A stretch of 64,000 bases of DNA from Nitrososphaerota archaeon (GTDB lineage: Archaea; Thermoproteota; Nitrososphaeria; Nitrososphaerales; Nitrosopumilaceae). Below are positions 50,290-59,337 of this stretch, piece after piece (position 1 is the stretch's first letter; every line of letters begins with the position of its first letter). The stretch is from the NCBI GenBank assembly GCA_028867755.1, contig JAGWFT010000002.1:186001-250000 (forward strand), read 5' to 3'. The notes beneath the pieces are model-generated. The model did not search any database. It saw only the letters and a program-made list of their open reading frames with translations, and was not told where the DNA came from. The position numbers and the translations under genes were made by a program.

Positions 50290-51594
50290 ATGATGAATAA
50301 ACGATACAGTATACTGTCTATTGTTGCAGTAGCAGCAGTAACAGGAATTCTGTTCGGTAGCACATATTCAAACACTCAGATAGTAGCTGGTAACGCATTA
50401 GGCGTATCACCAGAGACAATTGACAAAGTCACACCACAGACAATTGATTCTGTCACTGCAAAAGATGTACAGAGCGTCGGTGGTCTGGTATTCAATATGG
50501 TCGGAGCGGACGCAATTCCACTAGATCAAGTTGCAACTGAAAAAGCAAATGGTCGAACCGTTCATGAGGTTACCTTGACCGCACAAAGCGTCGATCTGCC
50601 AATTCCTGGCGGAAAGATGTATCACGCAATGACTTTTAATGGCCAAGTTCCTGGTCCAACAATTAGAGTAACACAAGGCGATGTAATCGAAGTTACACTA
50701 AATGTACCATCAACTGAGCTAACAGGTCACAGCCTTGATATGCACGCTTCTAGAATCTCCGCAGTGCCAAACTTTGGTCCTGTGATGCCAGGCAAGTCAA
50801 ATACATATGCATTCATTGCAAACACTCCAGGTGCCTTCAAGTATCACTGTGAAGGTGTAGGTGTTATCGGTATGGACCAACACGTTCTTTCCGGCATGTA
50901 CGGAATGGCAATCGTTGATCCACTCAATGGATATCACAAACTCCTAATCCAGAGAACTGCGACACAAAACGGCCAAGTTGTACTAAACAATACGTTAGTT
51001 AGCCCAGCCGCATACGAGTTTACTTTGCAATTCAACCAACTCTACATCGATGACAATGGATCCTATAACCAGGATGCAATGTTCAAACACCAAACAACTT
51101 GGACTGTTGTGAACGGCAAACCATTTGGTTATGATCCAGTAGTAACAAAGGTGTGGAAAGGTGCTGGTGGTCAAAATGAAGCTGCCCCGTTAATTCTACC
51201 AGTTGGTCAACACATACGATACTTCGTAGTGAACCAAGGTAACATGCCATTATTCTTCCACATTGTGGGCGGACAAATGGATAGAGTTACACAAGGCAAC
51301 ATGGTACAAGCAATGGGCACTCAGACATGGAACATTGGTGGCTCACAAGATGCAATCATTGATGTAGTCTATGACGAACCAGGAGCGTATGTAGTAGTCA
51401 ATCATGACTACGCTGCAATATTCTCTGGCGCAGCTGCAGTCCAGCTAGCTCAAGCAAGTCCAGCTCCAAATCCATCGGATGCTGTACCTCCGGTTTCGAG
51501 TGTATCTGGAACAAGCATGCCACAGCAAACATTTGTTCACTGTGAATGTACAAACGATCGTGCTGCCCAACTAGGAAACATGACTGGACAGTAA
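50290..51594 (+). CDS. nirK: Copper nitrite reductase (archaeal NirK)
   Basis: 434 aa, ATG start. A signal segment (residues 6-30) is followed by two cupredoxin domains. Type-1 copper ligands: H147, C187, H198, M203. Type-2 ligands: H152, H186, H324. Asp150 lies in SLDMH at the place of the catalytic Asp. Where canonical NirK has the second catalytic His (HVVFNG), this copy has WTVVNG (W271) by my motif alignment. The C-terminus carries an extra FVHCECTND metal-binding-like tail. It reduces nitrite to NO, an intermediate of archaeal ammonia oxidation. Monocistronic with a T-rich terminator downstream. Confidence 0.9.
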   Translation: MMNKRYSILSIVAVAAVTGILFGSTYSNTQIVAGNALGVSPETIDKVTPQTIDSVTAKDVQSVGGLVFNMVGADAIPLDQVATEKANGRTVHEVTLTAQSVDLPIPGGKMYHAMTFNGQVPGPTIRVTQGDVIEVTLNVPSTELTGHSLDMHASRISAVPNFGPVMPGKSNTYAFIANTPGAFKYHCEGVGVIGMDQHVLSGMYGMAIVDPLNGYHKLLIQRTATQNGQVVLNNTLVSPAAYEFTLQFNQLYIDDNGSYNQDAMFKHQTTWTVVNGKPFGYDPVVTKVWKGAGGQNEAAPLILPVGQHIRYFVVNQGNMPLFFHIVGGQMDRVTQGNMVQAMGTQTWNIGGSQDAIIDVVYDEPGAYVVVNHDYAAIFSGAAAVQLAQASPAPNPSDAVPPVSSVSGTSMPQQTFVHCECTNDRAAQLGNMTGQ

Positions 51595-51609
51595 GTCCAT
51601 TAACCCAAC

Positions 51610-51622
51610 TTTTTCCTTTTTT
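51610..51622 (+). terminator. T-rich terminator after nirK
   Basis: TTTTTCCTTTTTT follows the nirK stop by 15 bp. Runs of T on the coding strand are the usual archaeal termination signal. Confidence 0.5.
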
Positions 51623-51672
51623 ATTATAATCCCACACAATGATTATATTCTGTACCTGTCGGTCTTTCTTGC

Positions 51673-52605
51673 ATGAGTATGAATCAGACAGTTCTAATCT
51701 GTGATCAGGTTGATAAAATATTAAATGAGATCTTGCAAAAAAATGGTCTCAAGATTACTTACGAGCCAGAGATTACTCCTGAACAAATCAAGGAGAAGAT
51801 TGGCAATTATGAAATTGTGATAGTGCGAAGCAGGACCAAACTAACAAAGGATCTGATAGAACAAGCGTCCAAATGTAAAATAATTGCGCGAGTGGGAGTA
51901 GGTCTTGACAACATTGATGTTGACGCTGCAAAGACAAAGAACATTCGAGTAATTAATGCAGTGGAAGGCGCGATGAATGCTGTGGCAGAACTTGTCCTAG
52001 GATTGATGCTCTCTCTTGCAAGAGAGATACCAAGGGCGGACAGAGAGATACGAAATGGCAAGTGGCTAAAAAAGGAATTGATGGGCAGTGAACTTTCTGG
52101 AAAATATCTTGGAATAGTTGGACTAGGCAACATTGGAAAAAAACTTGCAAGACATGCAAAGGCTCTGAATATGAATATCATAGGATTTGATGTTATGCCT
52201 ATACCGGACGAATTCTCAAGGGAAGTGGGACTGATCAAGGCAGACTTGGACACTTTATTATCAAGTGCAGATTTCATATCATTTCATGTTCCATTTACTC
52301 CGGAGACATATCATCTTGTAAATGCACAAAGACTGTCAAAGATGAAAAAAACAACACACATCATTAACACATCAAGAGGAGAGATAATCAATGAAGAAGA
52401 TCTTTACAGTGCATTAAAGGAAGGAAAGATTGCAGGAGCAGCCTTGGATGTATTTGAAAAAGAGCCTGCAACAGGAAACAAACTTGCCACTCTTCCAAAT
52501 GTAATCTGCACTCCTCACATAGGAGCCCAGACAAGAGAAGCTCAGGCTTTAGCTGCAAATGTTATAGCAGAAAAGATAATAATGATTCTTCGTGGCGTAA
52601 TCTAG
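51673..52605 (+). CDS. serA: D-3-phosphoglycerate dehydrogenase, short form
   Basis: 310 aa, ATG start. D-isomer 2-hydroxyacid dehydrogenase: GLGNIGKKLARHAKAL binds NAD, and the catalytic Arg, Glu and His are in NTSRGEIINEEDL and CTPHIGAQT. There is no ACT domain, so no serine-feedback site. It makes 3-phosphohydroxypyruvate for serine synthesis. The family also contains glycerate and other dehydrogenases. The next gene starts 2 bp after the stop. Confidence 0.85.
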   Translation: MSMNQTVLICDQVDKILNEILQKNGLKITYEPEITPEQIKEKIGNYEIVIVRSRTKLTKDLIEQASKCKIIARVGVGLDNIDVDAAKTKNIRVINAVEGAMNAVAELVLGLMLSLAREIPRADREIRNGKWLKKELMGSELSGKYLGIVGLGNIGKKLARHAKALNMNIIGFDVMPIPDEFSREVGLIKADLDTLLSSADFISFHVPFTPETYHLVNAQRLSKMKKTTHIINTSRGEIINEEDLYSALKEGKIAGAALDVFEKEPATGNKLATLPNVICTPHIGAQTREAQALAANVIAEKIIMILRGVI

Positions 52606-52607
52606 AC

Positions 52608-53372
52608 TTGGTACGCCTAGCGCTTGCAGTGCCTGTATTATTTCTGGTATGCTTTTCATTAGTTCCAGTCTTTGCAGATGTGAATACCTTTCCAGTTATT
52701 TTTGGTAGTACATATCAGGTAAATTACAACGCAAATGGAGTCAAGATACAAAGCATTGAGCCAAATCCGAAATATGATGAACTTACCGTGTCAGTTCAGG
52801 TTTCAAGCCCAAACGCATCTCTTGATCTCACAATACCTCGTGCGCTACTTGATTCAAAACAAAACAATAACGACATTCCGTTTATTGCAGTAATTGACGG
52901 GACACTGGAAAATATTGAAGAAAAAAATCCAACTGGCTCCACAAGAACAATCTCCATACAACTCACTCCTGACAATAAGCAAATTGAGATAATTGGTACA
53001 TATCTTGTTACACCTAAACAAAACAATGGCGGTACTACAGTACCATCTAACCCTTCATTACAAACTACTACAACAGAGTCAGACCAAACCGAAAATACCA
53101 CCCATGTACCAACTACGGCACCAACTCAGGTGCCTCCATCTACGACACAATACGTTCCTCCAACAACTCAAACAAACATAACGCAAGAAAATATGGGAAA
53201 CCAAACAAACACAGGACAAAATATTGTTTTCAAGATACCGTATCTTCCTAACATGACAATAAGTCTTAGTCCAATTGATTATGCTGTAATTGGAGCTATA
53301 TTGCTTGTTGTAATAATTGTAATTACAAGTGCTGCAAGAAAAAGGCCAAATAAAATTACAAAGAAACAATAA
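52608..53372 (+). CDS. Secreted protein with Thr/Pro/Gln-rich linker and C-terminal anchor
   Basis: 254 aa with TTG start. A signal peptide (cleavage near residue 24, FADVNTF) is followed by a folded domain (residues 30-125), a Thr/Pro/Gln/Asn-rich stalk (130-200) and a C-terminal membrane helix with basic end (AARKRPNKITKKQ). Topology resembles a cell-surface protein on a stalk anchored in the membrane. No family recognised. It follows serA closely but serves another purpose. Confidence 0.6.
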   Translation: MVRLALAVPVLFLVCFSLVPVFADVNTFPVIFGSTYQVNYNANGVKIQSIEPNPKYDELTVSVQVSSPNASLDLTIPRALLDSKQNNNDIPFIAVIDGTLENIEEKNPTGSTRTISIQLTPDNKQIEIIGTYLVTPKQNNGGTTVPSNPSLQTTTTESDQTENTTHVPTTAPTQVPPSTTQYVPPTTQTNITQENMGNQTNTGQNIVFKIPYLPNMTISLSPIDYAVIGAILLVVIIVITSAARKRPNKITKKQ

Positions 53373-53374
53373 GC

Positions 53375-54001
53375 CTAGATCTTCATTATGTTAGATTCTA
53401 AAAGATATTCTACTGCATGACCAAAATCATAATCTGAGATAGAACCGTTTGACCACCAGAGTGCATCATTTTTGAACCATGATGGGATAACCGTCATATT
53501 TTGCTCGTGATAGTTGTTTGTCTTGATAATTCCTGAATTGACAAGATAGGAAATATTCTCTCCAAATAATTTACTGGATGTCTGATTTTGGGCCCAAGAA
53601 CCTGCGACTGCCTTGAACTGTGGAGGGATTGCAATATTTTCTGTATCTACAATCTGAAAACTTGTGGTTACACTGGCTCCAGCGTATTGAACTTTGATAA
53701 AATATGTGCCAGGAAGAAAAGTAGTTCTATAAAATGGGACTGGTGCAGTGATATTTGAGACAGGCTTTGTAATTATCATGTCGATTGGAGATGATGACTG
53801 GTTTGATTGGTCCACTATCTCCAAAATTGCAGTACCTCCAGTAACATTTGAAACTATAACTGAAAAAGAAAGACTGTCGCCATATTGGTAAGTTGGCTTG
53901 CTTGTGACTATTGAAATCTGTGGTGATGCATATGACGTACTAACTAACCCCAGAAATGCTATTGATGCTATGAAGATCGATACAGCCATAAACTTCTTCA
54001 T
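53375..54001 (-). CDS. Secreted protein with C-terminal WW-type repeats
   Basis: 208 aa, ATG start. After a signal peptide (AFLGLVSTSYA) comes a beta-sandwich-like domain (residues 25-120). Two repeats of the type seen in the hydrolase at 21402 follow: a weak one (IPPQFKAVAGSWAQ..ISYLVNSGIIKT) and a clear one (IPSWFKNDALWWSNG..AVEYLLESNIMKI). The shared C-terminal module may anchor or organise surface proteins in these archaea; that is inference. Confidence 0.65.
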   Translation of the reverse strand: MKKFMAVSIFIASIAFLGLVSTSYASPQISIVTSKPTYQYGDSLSFSVIVSNVTGGTAILEIVDQSNQSSSPIDMIITKPVSNITAPVPFYRTTFLPGTYFIKVQYAGASVTTSFQIVDTENIAIPPQFKAVAGSWAQNQTSSKLFGENISYLVNSGIIKTNNYHEQNMTVIPSWFKNDALWWSNGSISDYDFGHAVEYLLESNIMKI

Positions 54002-54152
54002 ATAATCCGCAGCAATCTAATTTCATAATAGGGTTTTGGATTTTTCTAATGTTATCGCATTAGCTATGACTGTATGTACAGTCAAGTGTTGAACGCCAGA
54101 GAACTTTATTACTTAACAGAATATTAAGGGGTAATTTGGTAGTGCGAAGTAT

Positions 54153-54611
54153 ATGCTCAGTCATCAAGAACAAATCTGGCTGAAAATGTGGAAAGAAAAC
54201 TCTCCTGAGCTTAGAGCAAAAGCTGTAGAATGGAGAAAGCAGCACGCCCTGGAAAGAATTGAAAGACCAAGCAGGCTGCAAAAGGCAAGACAACTTGGAT
54301 ACAAGGCAAAGCAGGGAATTGTGGTAGTAAGAATGCGCGTGGGACGAGGTAACATGCGCAAAAAGAGACCTGTTGCTGGAAGAAGACCAAAACATCTTGG
54401 TGTATTGAGAATAAAACCAGCTCTTAGTATGCAGAGAGTTGCAGAACGCAGAGTTTTGGAAAGATTTCCTAACATGAAACTTCTCGGTTCGTATTATCTT
54501 TACCAAGATGGTGTCTATTTGTGGTACGAGATCATATTGGCAGATCCATCTCATAGACGAATATCTGCAGATAAGGAAATGCGCGGCAAAATTGCTGGCT
54601 TGAAGAATTGA
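54153..54611 (+). CDS. rpl15e: Ribosomal protein L15e
   Basis: 152 aa from ATG 54153. The basic family pattern ARQLGYKAKQGIVVVRMRVGRG, RKKRPVAGRRPKHLGV, AERRVLERFPNMKLLGSYYLYQDG and WYEIILADPSHRRI is clear and unique to archaeal/eukaryotic L15e. Its stop overlaps the start of the next gene (secreted protein) by 4 nt. Confidence 0.95.
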   Translation: MLSHQEQIWLKMWKENSPELRAKAVEWRKQHALERIERPSRLQKARQLGYKAKQGIVVVRMRVGRGNMRKKRPVAGRRPKHLGVLRIKPALSMQRVAERRVLERFPNMKLLGSYYLYQDGVYLWYEIILADPSHRRISADKEMRGKIAGLKN

Positions 54612-55117
54612 AGATATTTCTTTTCTTAACTTTTGTACTTGTTTTGAGTTTGTCATCGGCGTTATTTTCAACTGAGGCTTTTGGCCAAGCAGTGAGTTTA
54701 AAAAACTTTAACCATCCTGGAATAAAATGGGGTTGGCCCATCAAGGCAGAACAATATGTATTTACGGTGAACACAACCTCGAACTATGATATGCAAAATG
54801 TAACATTTAACAAAGATGCCAAGACACTGACGTTTCTTGGCAACAGTTCTCATACTGGCAACATTGCAGAAATAGAGATACCGACTAACCTTATTGGAGG
54901 AAACTATACTGTTTATCAAGATGGCAATCAAGTCTCGCCTATCATACTGAAGAATGCAAATCTCACTACAGTGATCTTAAAGTTTAACGACACTGGAAAT
55001 GTAAAGACTGACGTAATAGGCACGACATATCTTCCAGAGTTTGCAGATATTGCCCCAATTGTCATGGTAGTTTCTTTTGGAATTTTGTTTCTGACTACGA
55101 AATACCGTAAAATCTAG
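54608..55117 (+). CDS. Secreted protein with PEF-type C-terminal sorting/anchor signal
   Basis: 169 aa with TTG start overlapping the L15e stop. Signal peptide (STEAFG) followed by a beta-rich domain. The C-terminus is LPEFADIAPIVMVVSFGILFLTTKYRKI-like: a PEF motif, membrane helix and basic end. This resembles the PEFG-CTERM signal that archaeosortase-type enzymes cleave in thaumarchaea. Here PEFA replaces PEFG. No sortase is seen in the window. Confidence 0.7.
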   Translation: MKIFLFLTFVLVLSLSSALFSTEAFGQAVSLKNFNHPGIKWGWPIKAEQYVFTVNTTSNYDMQNVTFNKDAKTLTFLGNSSHTGNIAEIEIPTNLIGGNYTVYQDGNQVSPIILKNANLTTVILKFNDTGNVKTDVIGTTYLPEFADIAPIVMVVSFGILFLTTKYRKI

Positions 55118-55806
55118 TAATATCCATTCATGTAGTCTTCCCACATATTTGAACGCGTGGCAAACTTGTTGATCTGGTAAAATATTCCGCCGACTATTCC
55201 TGCTTGATAGCACGCATACAAGTAAACTTGAGAGTGTGTAGGGTCGTTATGTGTCAGGCTTAGGGCAATAATTGTGAAAAAAATGTATGTTCCAACAAAA
55301 GTGAAAACCCTACTTAGAAAGCCATCCATACCTACTATTCTCTTGGTCGCAGCTGCCATCATCGTAATGCTTGATACTATGAGAAACGTTAATCCGCCAT
55401 TTGCCTGGACGAATTCATTTGTCCATTGTAATACCCCTTCTTTCCAAATGGAGTCTTGTGGAGGATGAACTCCCCCATGGAGTGCAAATGAAACTGATGT
55501 GAATATTGAACCCATCATAAAGATGAACAAAAATATCTTGATTATTCCTCTCCTTGTAGGACTTCGAGGTGCTGTAGGTGACATTACTCGTTCTGCCATC
55601 TTGATTCCATAAAGTAGACCAATAAGAAAAGATGGAATGAACATCAAATCGATAATTATTGGAGCCTGTCTGATGGCTTTGTCAATGTCAGCTCCAAATA
55701 CTGTGGAGATTAGTATTGAAAGAGTGGCTGCTCCAACAAACATGCCAATATCTATCCAGCTTCTTTTGTGTCGAAGCTCAAATAAGTCAGGTCCCCATTC
55801 GTCCAA
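55114..55806 (-). CDS. Six-helix membrane protein, unknown
   Basis: 230 aa, ATG start. About six helices with loops carrying conserved-looking HGGVHPP and THNDPTHSQ. No family recognised. It overlaps the preceding secreted-protein gene by 4 nt at the stops and lies alone on the minus strand. Confidence 0.55.
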   Translation of the reverse strand: MDEWGPDLFELRHKRSWIDIGMFVGAATLSILISTVFGADIDKAIRQAPIIIDLMFIPSFLIGLLYGIKMAERVMSPTAPRSPTRRGIIKIFLFIFMMGSIFTSVSFALHGGVHPPQDSIWKEGVLQWTNEFVQANGGLTFLIVSSITMMAAATKRIVGMDGFLSRVFTFVGTYIFFTIIALSLTHNDPTHSQVYLYACYQAGIVGGIFYQINKFATRSNMWEDYMNGYY

Positions 55807-55912
55807 ATCTGAGATTTGCTTTATGAAAGTGCATTAAAGAAAGAAATCCAAATGATTTTGCCTATTTTATCAACTCCTTTTACTTTTTATTGGAATTGTA
55901 TTATGCAGTAGC

Positions 55913-56125
55913 ATGCAAATAGGAACGCCAATGATGGGTGTAGGAATAATTATTCTTGCGTTTGGTGTACTTTTCTTTTTGCAAGGAAACTCGATTGTTG
56001 GTCCCCACTCATCTTTCATGTACTCTAATCCTAAATGGATTGTAAATGGCGAGTTGATATCTTCTGTGGGTGTTGGGATTATTGGACTGGGAATTGGAAT
56101 TAGCTTACGACGCCCAAGGTCATAG
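55913..56125 (+). CDS. Two-helix small membrane protein
   Basis: 70 aa, ATG start, with two hydrophobic helices (about residues 7-24 and 50-65) separated by a short polar loop. No family recognised. It overlaps the end of a convergent Lrp-type gene by 26 bp. Confidence 0.45.
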   Translation: MQIGTPMMGVGIIILAFGVLFFLQGNSIVGPHSSFMYSNPKWIVNGELISSVGVGIIGLGIGISLRRPRS

Positions 56126-56330
56126 TTGACCTAACTTTTTCCATCTTTCTGATCTTCTTTGTGATTAGGTTATCCAGTTGGGTATCAGTGCTTGCTTCTG
56201 CTTCTACCACGATATCATAGTCTCCATAGACAACTCTTGCGTCCTTGACCTTGTCCATATGCTTTATCTTCTCTACTATCTCGCCTTCTGCGCCAAGTTC
56301 GCAGCCAATCAAAATGTATGCTTTTTCCAT
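56100..56330 (-). CDS. Stand-alone Lrp/AsnC ligand-binding (RAM) domain
   Basis: 76 aa, ATG start. AYILIGCELGAEGEIVEKIKHMDKVKDARVVYGDYDIVVEAEA is the RAM (regulation of amino-acid metabolism) ligand domain without a helix-turn-helix. Such single-domain proteins bind amino acids or modulate full-length Lrp regulators by mixed oligomers. No partner is obvious in the neighbourhood; lysM carries a full-length relative. Confidence 0.8.
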   Translation of the reverse strand: MEKAYILIGCELGAEGEIVEKIKHMDKVKDARVVYGDYDIVVEAEASTDTQLDNLITKKIRKMEKVRSTMTLGVVS

Positions 56331-56486
56331 AGTAGATATCCAATATCATCTTCTTTAAATCCTTCTTGGGCTTTCATGTATTTTTATTCTTGTCAGCCTT
56401 CAGAAATCTAATTTATTTGCTAGATTTTATAGTAGGATAAGGAATTAGTTCTAGAGTTTTTAAATGCCCTGTATCTAACAAACCTT

Positions 56487-56753
56487 ATGGGACTTTTTGG
56501 TAAGACAAAACAAAAAGACAAGAATGTAGAAAAACTAAGCGCCTTATTTGACAAGTTCGACTATCCGCATCTTGAAAAACTGTGTGCCGACGTGATAAAA
56601 ATATCTCCAAGACCACCTGGCGGTGAACATTTGGAGAGAATACAGTATCTAGAGTTTGTCTGGGAACAATACAAGAAAGGGACAGTCAATTTTCAGCAAA
56701 TCGAGGATTTTGCAGTAAGTCAAGAAATAATTCCAAAAGATTTCTTTGAGTAA
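56487..56753 (+). CDS. Conserved small cytosolic protein, unknown
   Basis: 88 aa, ATG start, helical, with EHLERIQYLEFVWEQYKKG in the middle and two cysteine-free ends. No family recognised. It is monocistronic, ending 7 bp before the convergent NHLRC2-like gene. Confidence 0.5.
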   Translation: MGLFGKTKQKDKNVEKLSALFDKFDYPHLEKLCADVIKISPRPPGGEHLERIQYLEFVWEQYKKGTVNFQQIEDFAVSQEIIPKDFFE

Positions 56754-56760
56754 ATTTTTA

Positions 56761-58221
56761 TCAAGTGGATATTTCTAGAGTCTTGAGAACATTTGTTTTA
56801 AGATCATAGACTCGTATTAGGTGATTGTTGGTGTCTGAAATGTATATCTTGTCTTGATAAATCTCCACATCGCTTGGTTCATAGAGTTCAAGTGAATCAC
56901 AATTTGGATCATCAAGCCTGCAAATTCCAGACATACCCTGCTTTCCAATCAGTGTTGACATCTTTTCGTTTTTCAAATCTATGACTCTTAATGCAGAGTT
57001 GTAAGTGTCTGCAACAAAAATTTGATTTGATATGACGCATAATCCTAGAGGATGTTGTAAGAGTGCCTCGTCAAGGTGACCATCTTTGTATCCAAAGGCA
57101 AAAAGCCCTTGCCCTACAATCGTTCTAACATAGCCAGACTGTAGATCTATCTCGCGAATTGATGAGGTTTCACTGTCTGCAAAGTATAAACTGTTATCAC
57201 GTATTGAAAGACCGCTTGGCTGAGCAAGTTGCGCCTGCATTCTATTCCCATCTATGATGTTCTCATGACCATTTCCAGCAAAAGGTAGAACCATACCTGT
57301 CTTGATGTCATACGTCCATATCTGATGGTTTCCTGCCATTGCAATGAAAATGAGATTGTCTCTTACAGCAACATCCCACGGTGAAGAAAGCGATGTCTCT
57401 TTTCCTTTTCCTCCACTTGATACCCATGATCCTTGTTTTCCTGTACCTGCAACAGTTACTACATTTCTTGCAATCAGGTCTATCTTTCGTATGGCGTGGT
57501 TTTCAGTATCGGCAACAAAGATGAGGTCATCTTTCCAAACTACTCCCTGTGGCCTAAAAAATGAGGTTTTTACAAAACTTCCATCGACCAGTCCTGTCTT
57601 TCCGTTTCCTACGATATGCTCAATTTTACCTGTCATGTCGGTTATTATGATTCTGTTGTGATTTGAATCAGAAATTGCTATCTTGTTATTTGATATTGAT
57701 ATCTTGCCTGGGTAGGAAAGAACTGCCTTGTCTTGTGAAATGTGGTGGGTAATTTTGATTGGCTCTTTGGCAAGACCTCCATTTTTGCCATATTTTTCTA
57801 GCAGAACATCGATGGTATCCTCTATCACTTCTTTTTGGCCCTCACCAGATTGCTTGTAGACTACAATACCGTTTGGATCAATAATTACAATTGTAGGCCA
57901 GCCGCTCACGTCATATTTTTGCCAGATTGTCATTTGTTTATCGACTAAAACAGGATGTGATATTTCATAACGCTTCACGGCCTGTTCTATGTTCTTCCTA
58001 TCCTGCTCGTTGAAGAATTTTGCAGAATGGACTCCTATGAATACAACCGGCCTTTTCTCATATTTTCTTTCAAGCTGGGAAAGAATTGGTAATGTATGCA
58101 TGCAATTTATACAACAATACGTCCAAAAGTCTAAAACCACCACATGTCCTCTGAGTTTTTCAAGTGAGAGGGGCTCGGTTGAATTAATCCAGTCAAAACC
58201 TAATGGAAATTCTGGAGCCAT
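56761..58221 (-). CDS. Thioredoxin-fold plus NHL beta-propeller protein (NHLRC2-like)
   Basis: 486 aa from ATG 58221 (MAPEFPLGFDWINS); a longer start adds ten residues. The N-terminal 150 residues are a thioredoxin-like domain with WTYCCINCMH (CxxC active site within CCINC). The rest is an NHL propeller with repeated ISDSNHNRI, VADTENHAIRKID, FADSETSSIREIDL, VADTYNSALRVIDL and ISDTNNHLIRVYDL blades. This two-part order is that of human NHLRC2, and several related bacterial proteins. No signal peptide, so cytosolic. Redox partner unknown. Confidence 0.87.
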   Translation of the reverse strand: MAPEFPLGFDWINSTEPLSLEKLRGHVVVLDFWTYCCINCMHTLPILSQLERKYEKRPVVFIGVHSAKFFNEQDRKNIEQAVKRYEISHPVLVDKQMTIWQKYDVSGWPTIVIIDPNGIVVYKQSGEGQKEVIEDTIDVLLEKYGKNGGLAKEPIKITHHISQDKAVLSYPGKISISNNKIAISDSNHNRIIITDMTGKIEHIVGNGKTGLVDGSFVKTSFFRPQGVVWKDDLIFVADTENHAIRKIDLIARNVVTVAGTGKQGSWVSSGGKGKETSLSSPWDVAVRDNLIFIAMAGNHQIWTYDIKTGMVLPFAGNGHENIIDGNRMQAQLAQPSGLSIRDNSLYFADSETSSIREIDLQSGYVRTIVGQGLFAFGYKDGHLDEALLQHPLGLCVISNQIFVADTYNSALRVIDLKNEKMSTLIGKQGMSGICRLDDPNCDSLELYEPSDVEIYQDKIYISDTNNHLIRVYDLKTNVLKTLEIST

Positions 58222-58301
58222 TGTGACTCTGGTATAAAACTTGTCGAACACATTTGAATGATAGATACATGATAATAAAAATTCTTACTAGTAATTTTTA
58301 T

Positions 58302-58370
58302 CTAATCTTTAGGTACTGAGAAATAAAATGTGGTTCCTTCTCCTTCTTCACTTTCAAACCGGATCTACCA
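58302..58370 (-). pseudogene. C-terminal fragment of a histidine kinase
   Basis: On the minus strand IRFESEEGEGTTFYFSVPKD ends at a TAG (58302-58304). This is the last turn of the HATPase domain, including the G2-type box. An in-frame TAG just upstream cuts it off, so only the tail of a sensor kinase remains. It lies in the 230-bp gap before the MscS gene. Confidence 0.5.
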
Positions 58371-58482
58371 GGATGTAAGTGATTGATGGAATTAGTCGAC
58401 AAAACACCTAATTCTCAATATAAGAAACAATGTTAAATTGGAGCATGTCCTAGGTTTTCAACTTTTTCACAAACCTTTTTGA

Positions 58483-59337
58483 TCATGTTCTATTTTTTGT
58501 TATGATAAATTTTCCTCCAAGTATCATTTGATTTGAAAATATTGTTTCTTTTTTCTTATCATCACTAAGAATTGTTGAAAAGTTAGAAGTAGTTTTAATT
58601 ACAGTGCCAGAATATTTGTCAGATGAATTTGTTAATTCAATATGATCACCTTCTGCAAAAGGCAACTGCTGGTTAGAGGGAACCTCTTTTGTTATTCTAA
58701 TATTACCTTGAATTATAGCACTGTTTGGAACAACGTATTCCGCACCTTGCTCAGTCATTACTTTTGTGTACATCATGGTTATTTCTTCGATTTTTCCTCG
58801 AACATTGTCGTTTACTATGACTACAGAATCGCCTATCTTGGCAGGAAATGTAGTAAGCATCAATCCGCCTGAAAAAATATTTCCTATTATTGTTGAGGTG
58901 CCGATTCCGAATACAATGGCTGTCACACCTCCACCAACAAGAATCTCCTGTGGGTCGACATCCCATTGATACAATATTGATATGCATGTGATTAAAGCAA
59001 TGAATACAATTACAAAAAATGAAAGCCCTGAAGAAATTCGTGGGTGAATTTTATTTGAAAATTTATGCAAAATACGTCGTGTAATTATGATGATTACAAG
59101 TGAGATAGTAATTGTGATTACACTACCTACTATTTGAATATGAGAGTGTTTTAAGCCAATTATTGGTCCAGCGAAGATCTCAAAGATATACAGAGTGGAC
59201 CATGATCCAATTACTATGATGAATGTTTTTATTGCAAGGCTTGAGAGTTCTTTTCGTAAGGTAGATTGTTGTTTAGAATTGAATAATATTTTTTCATCTT
59301 TACCATAATTTCTCATAGTCTTTACATCTTCTAACAC
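58483..59337 (-). CDS. Mechanosensitive ion channel, MscS family
   Basis: 284 aa, ATG start. Three or so helices, then the pore helix region with GGGVTAIVFGIGTSTIIGNIFSGGLML and the cytosolic MscS beta domain (KIGDSVVIVNDNVRGKIEEITMMYTKV, YVVPNSAIIQGNI). It opens under membrane tension to release solutes. The gene overlaps the next small membrane gene by 7 bp. Confidence 0.88.
   Translation of the reverse strand: MLEDVKTMRNYGKDEKILFNSKQQSTLRKELSSLAIKTFIIVIGSWSTLYIFEIFAGPIIGLKHSHIQIVGSVITITISLVIIIITRRILHKFSNKIHPRISSGLSFFVIVFIALITCISILYQWDVDPQEILVGGGVTAIVFGIGTSTIIGNIFSGGLMLTTFPAKIGDSVVIVNDNVRGKIEEITMMYTKVMTEQGAEYVVPNSAIIQGNIRITKEVPSNQQLPFAEGDHIELTNSSDKYSGTVIKTTSNFSTILSDDKKKETIFSNQMILGGKFIITKNRT

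Noticed and set aside
54060-54671. 203-codon minus-strand frame opposite L15e
   Set aside because: L15e on the plus strand is unmistakable; the opposite frame shows no domain.
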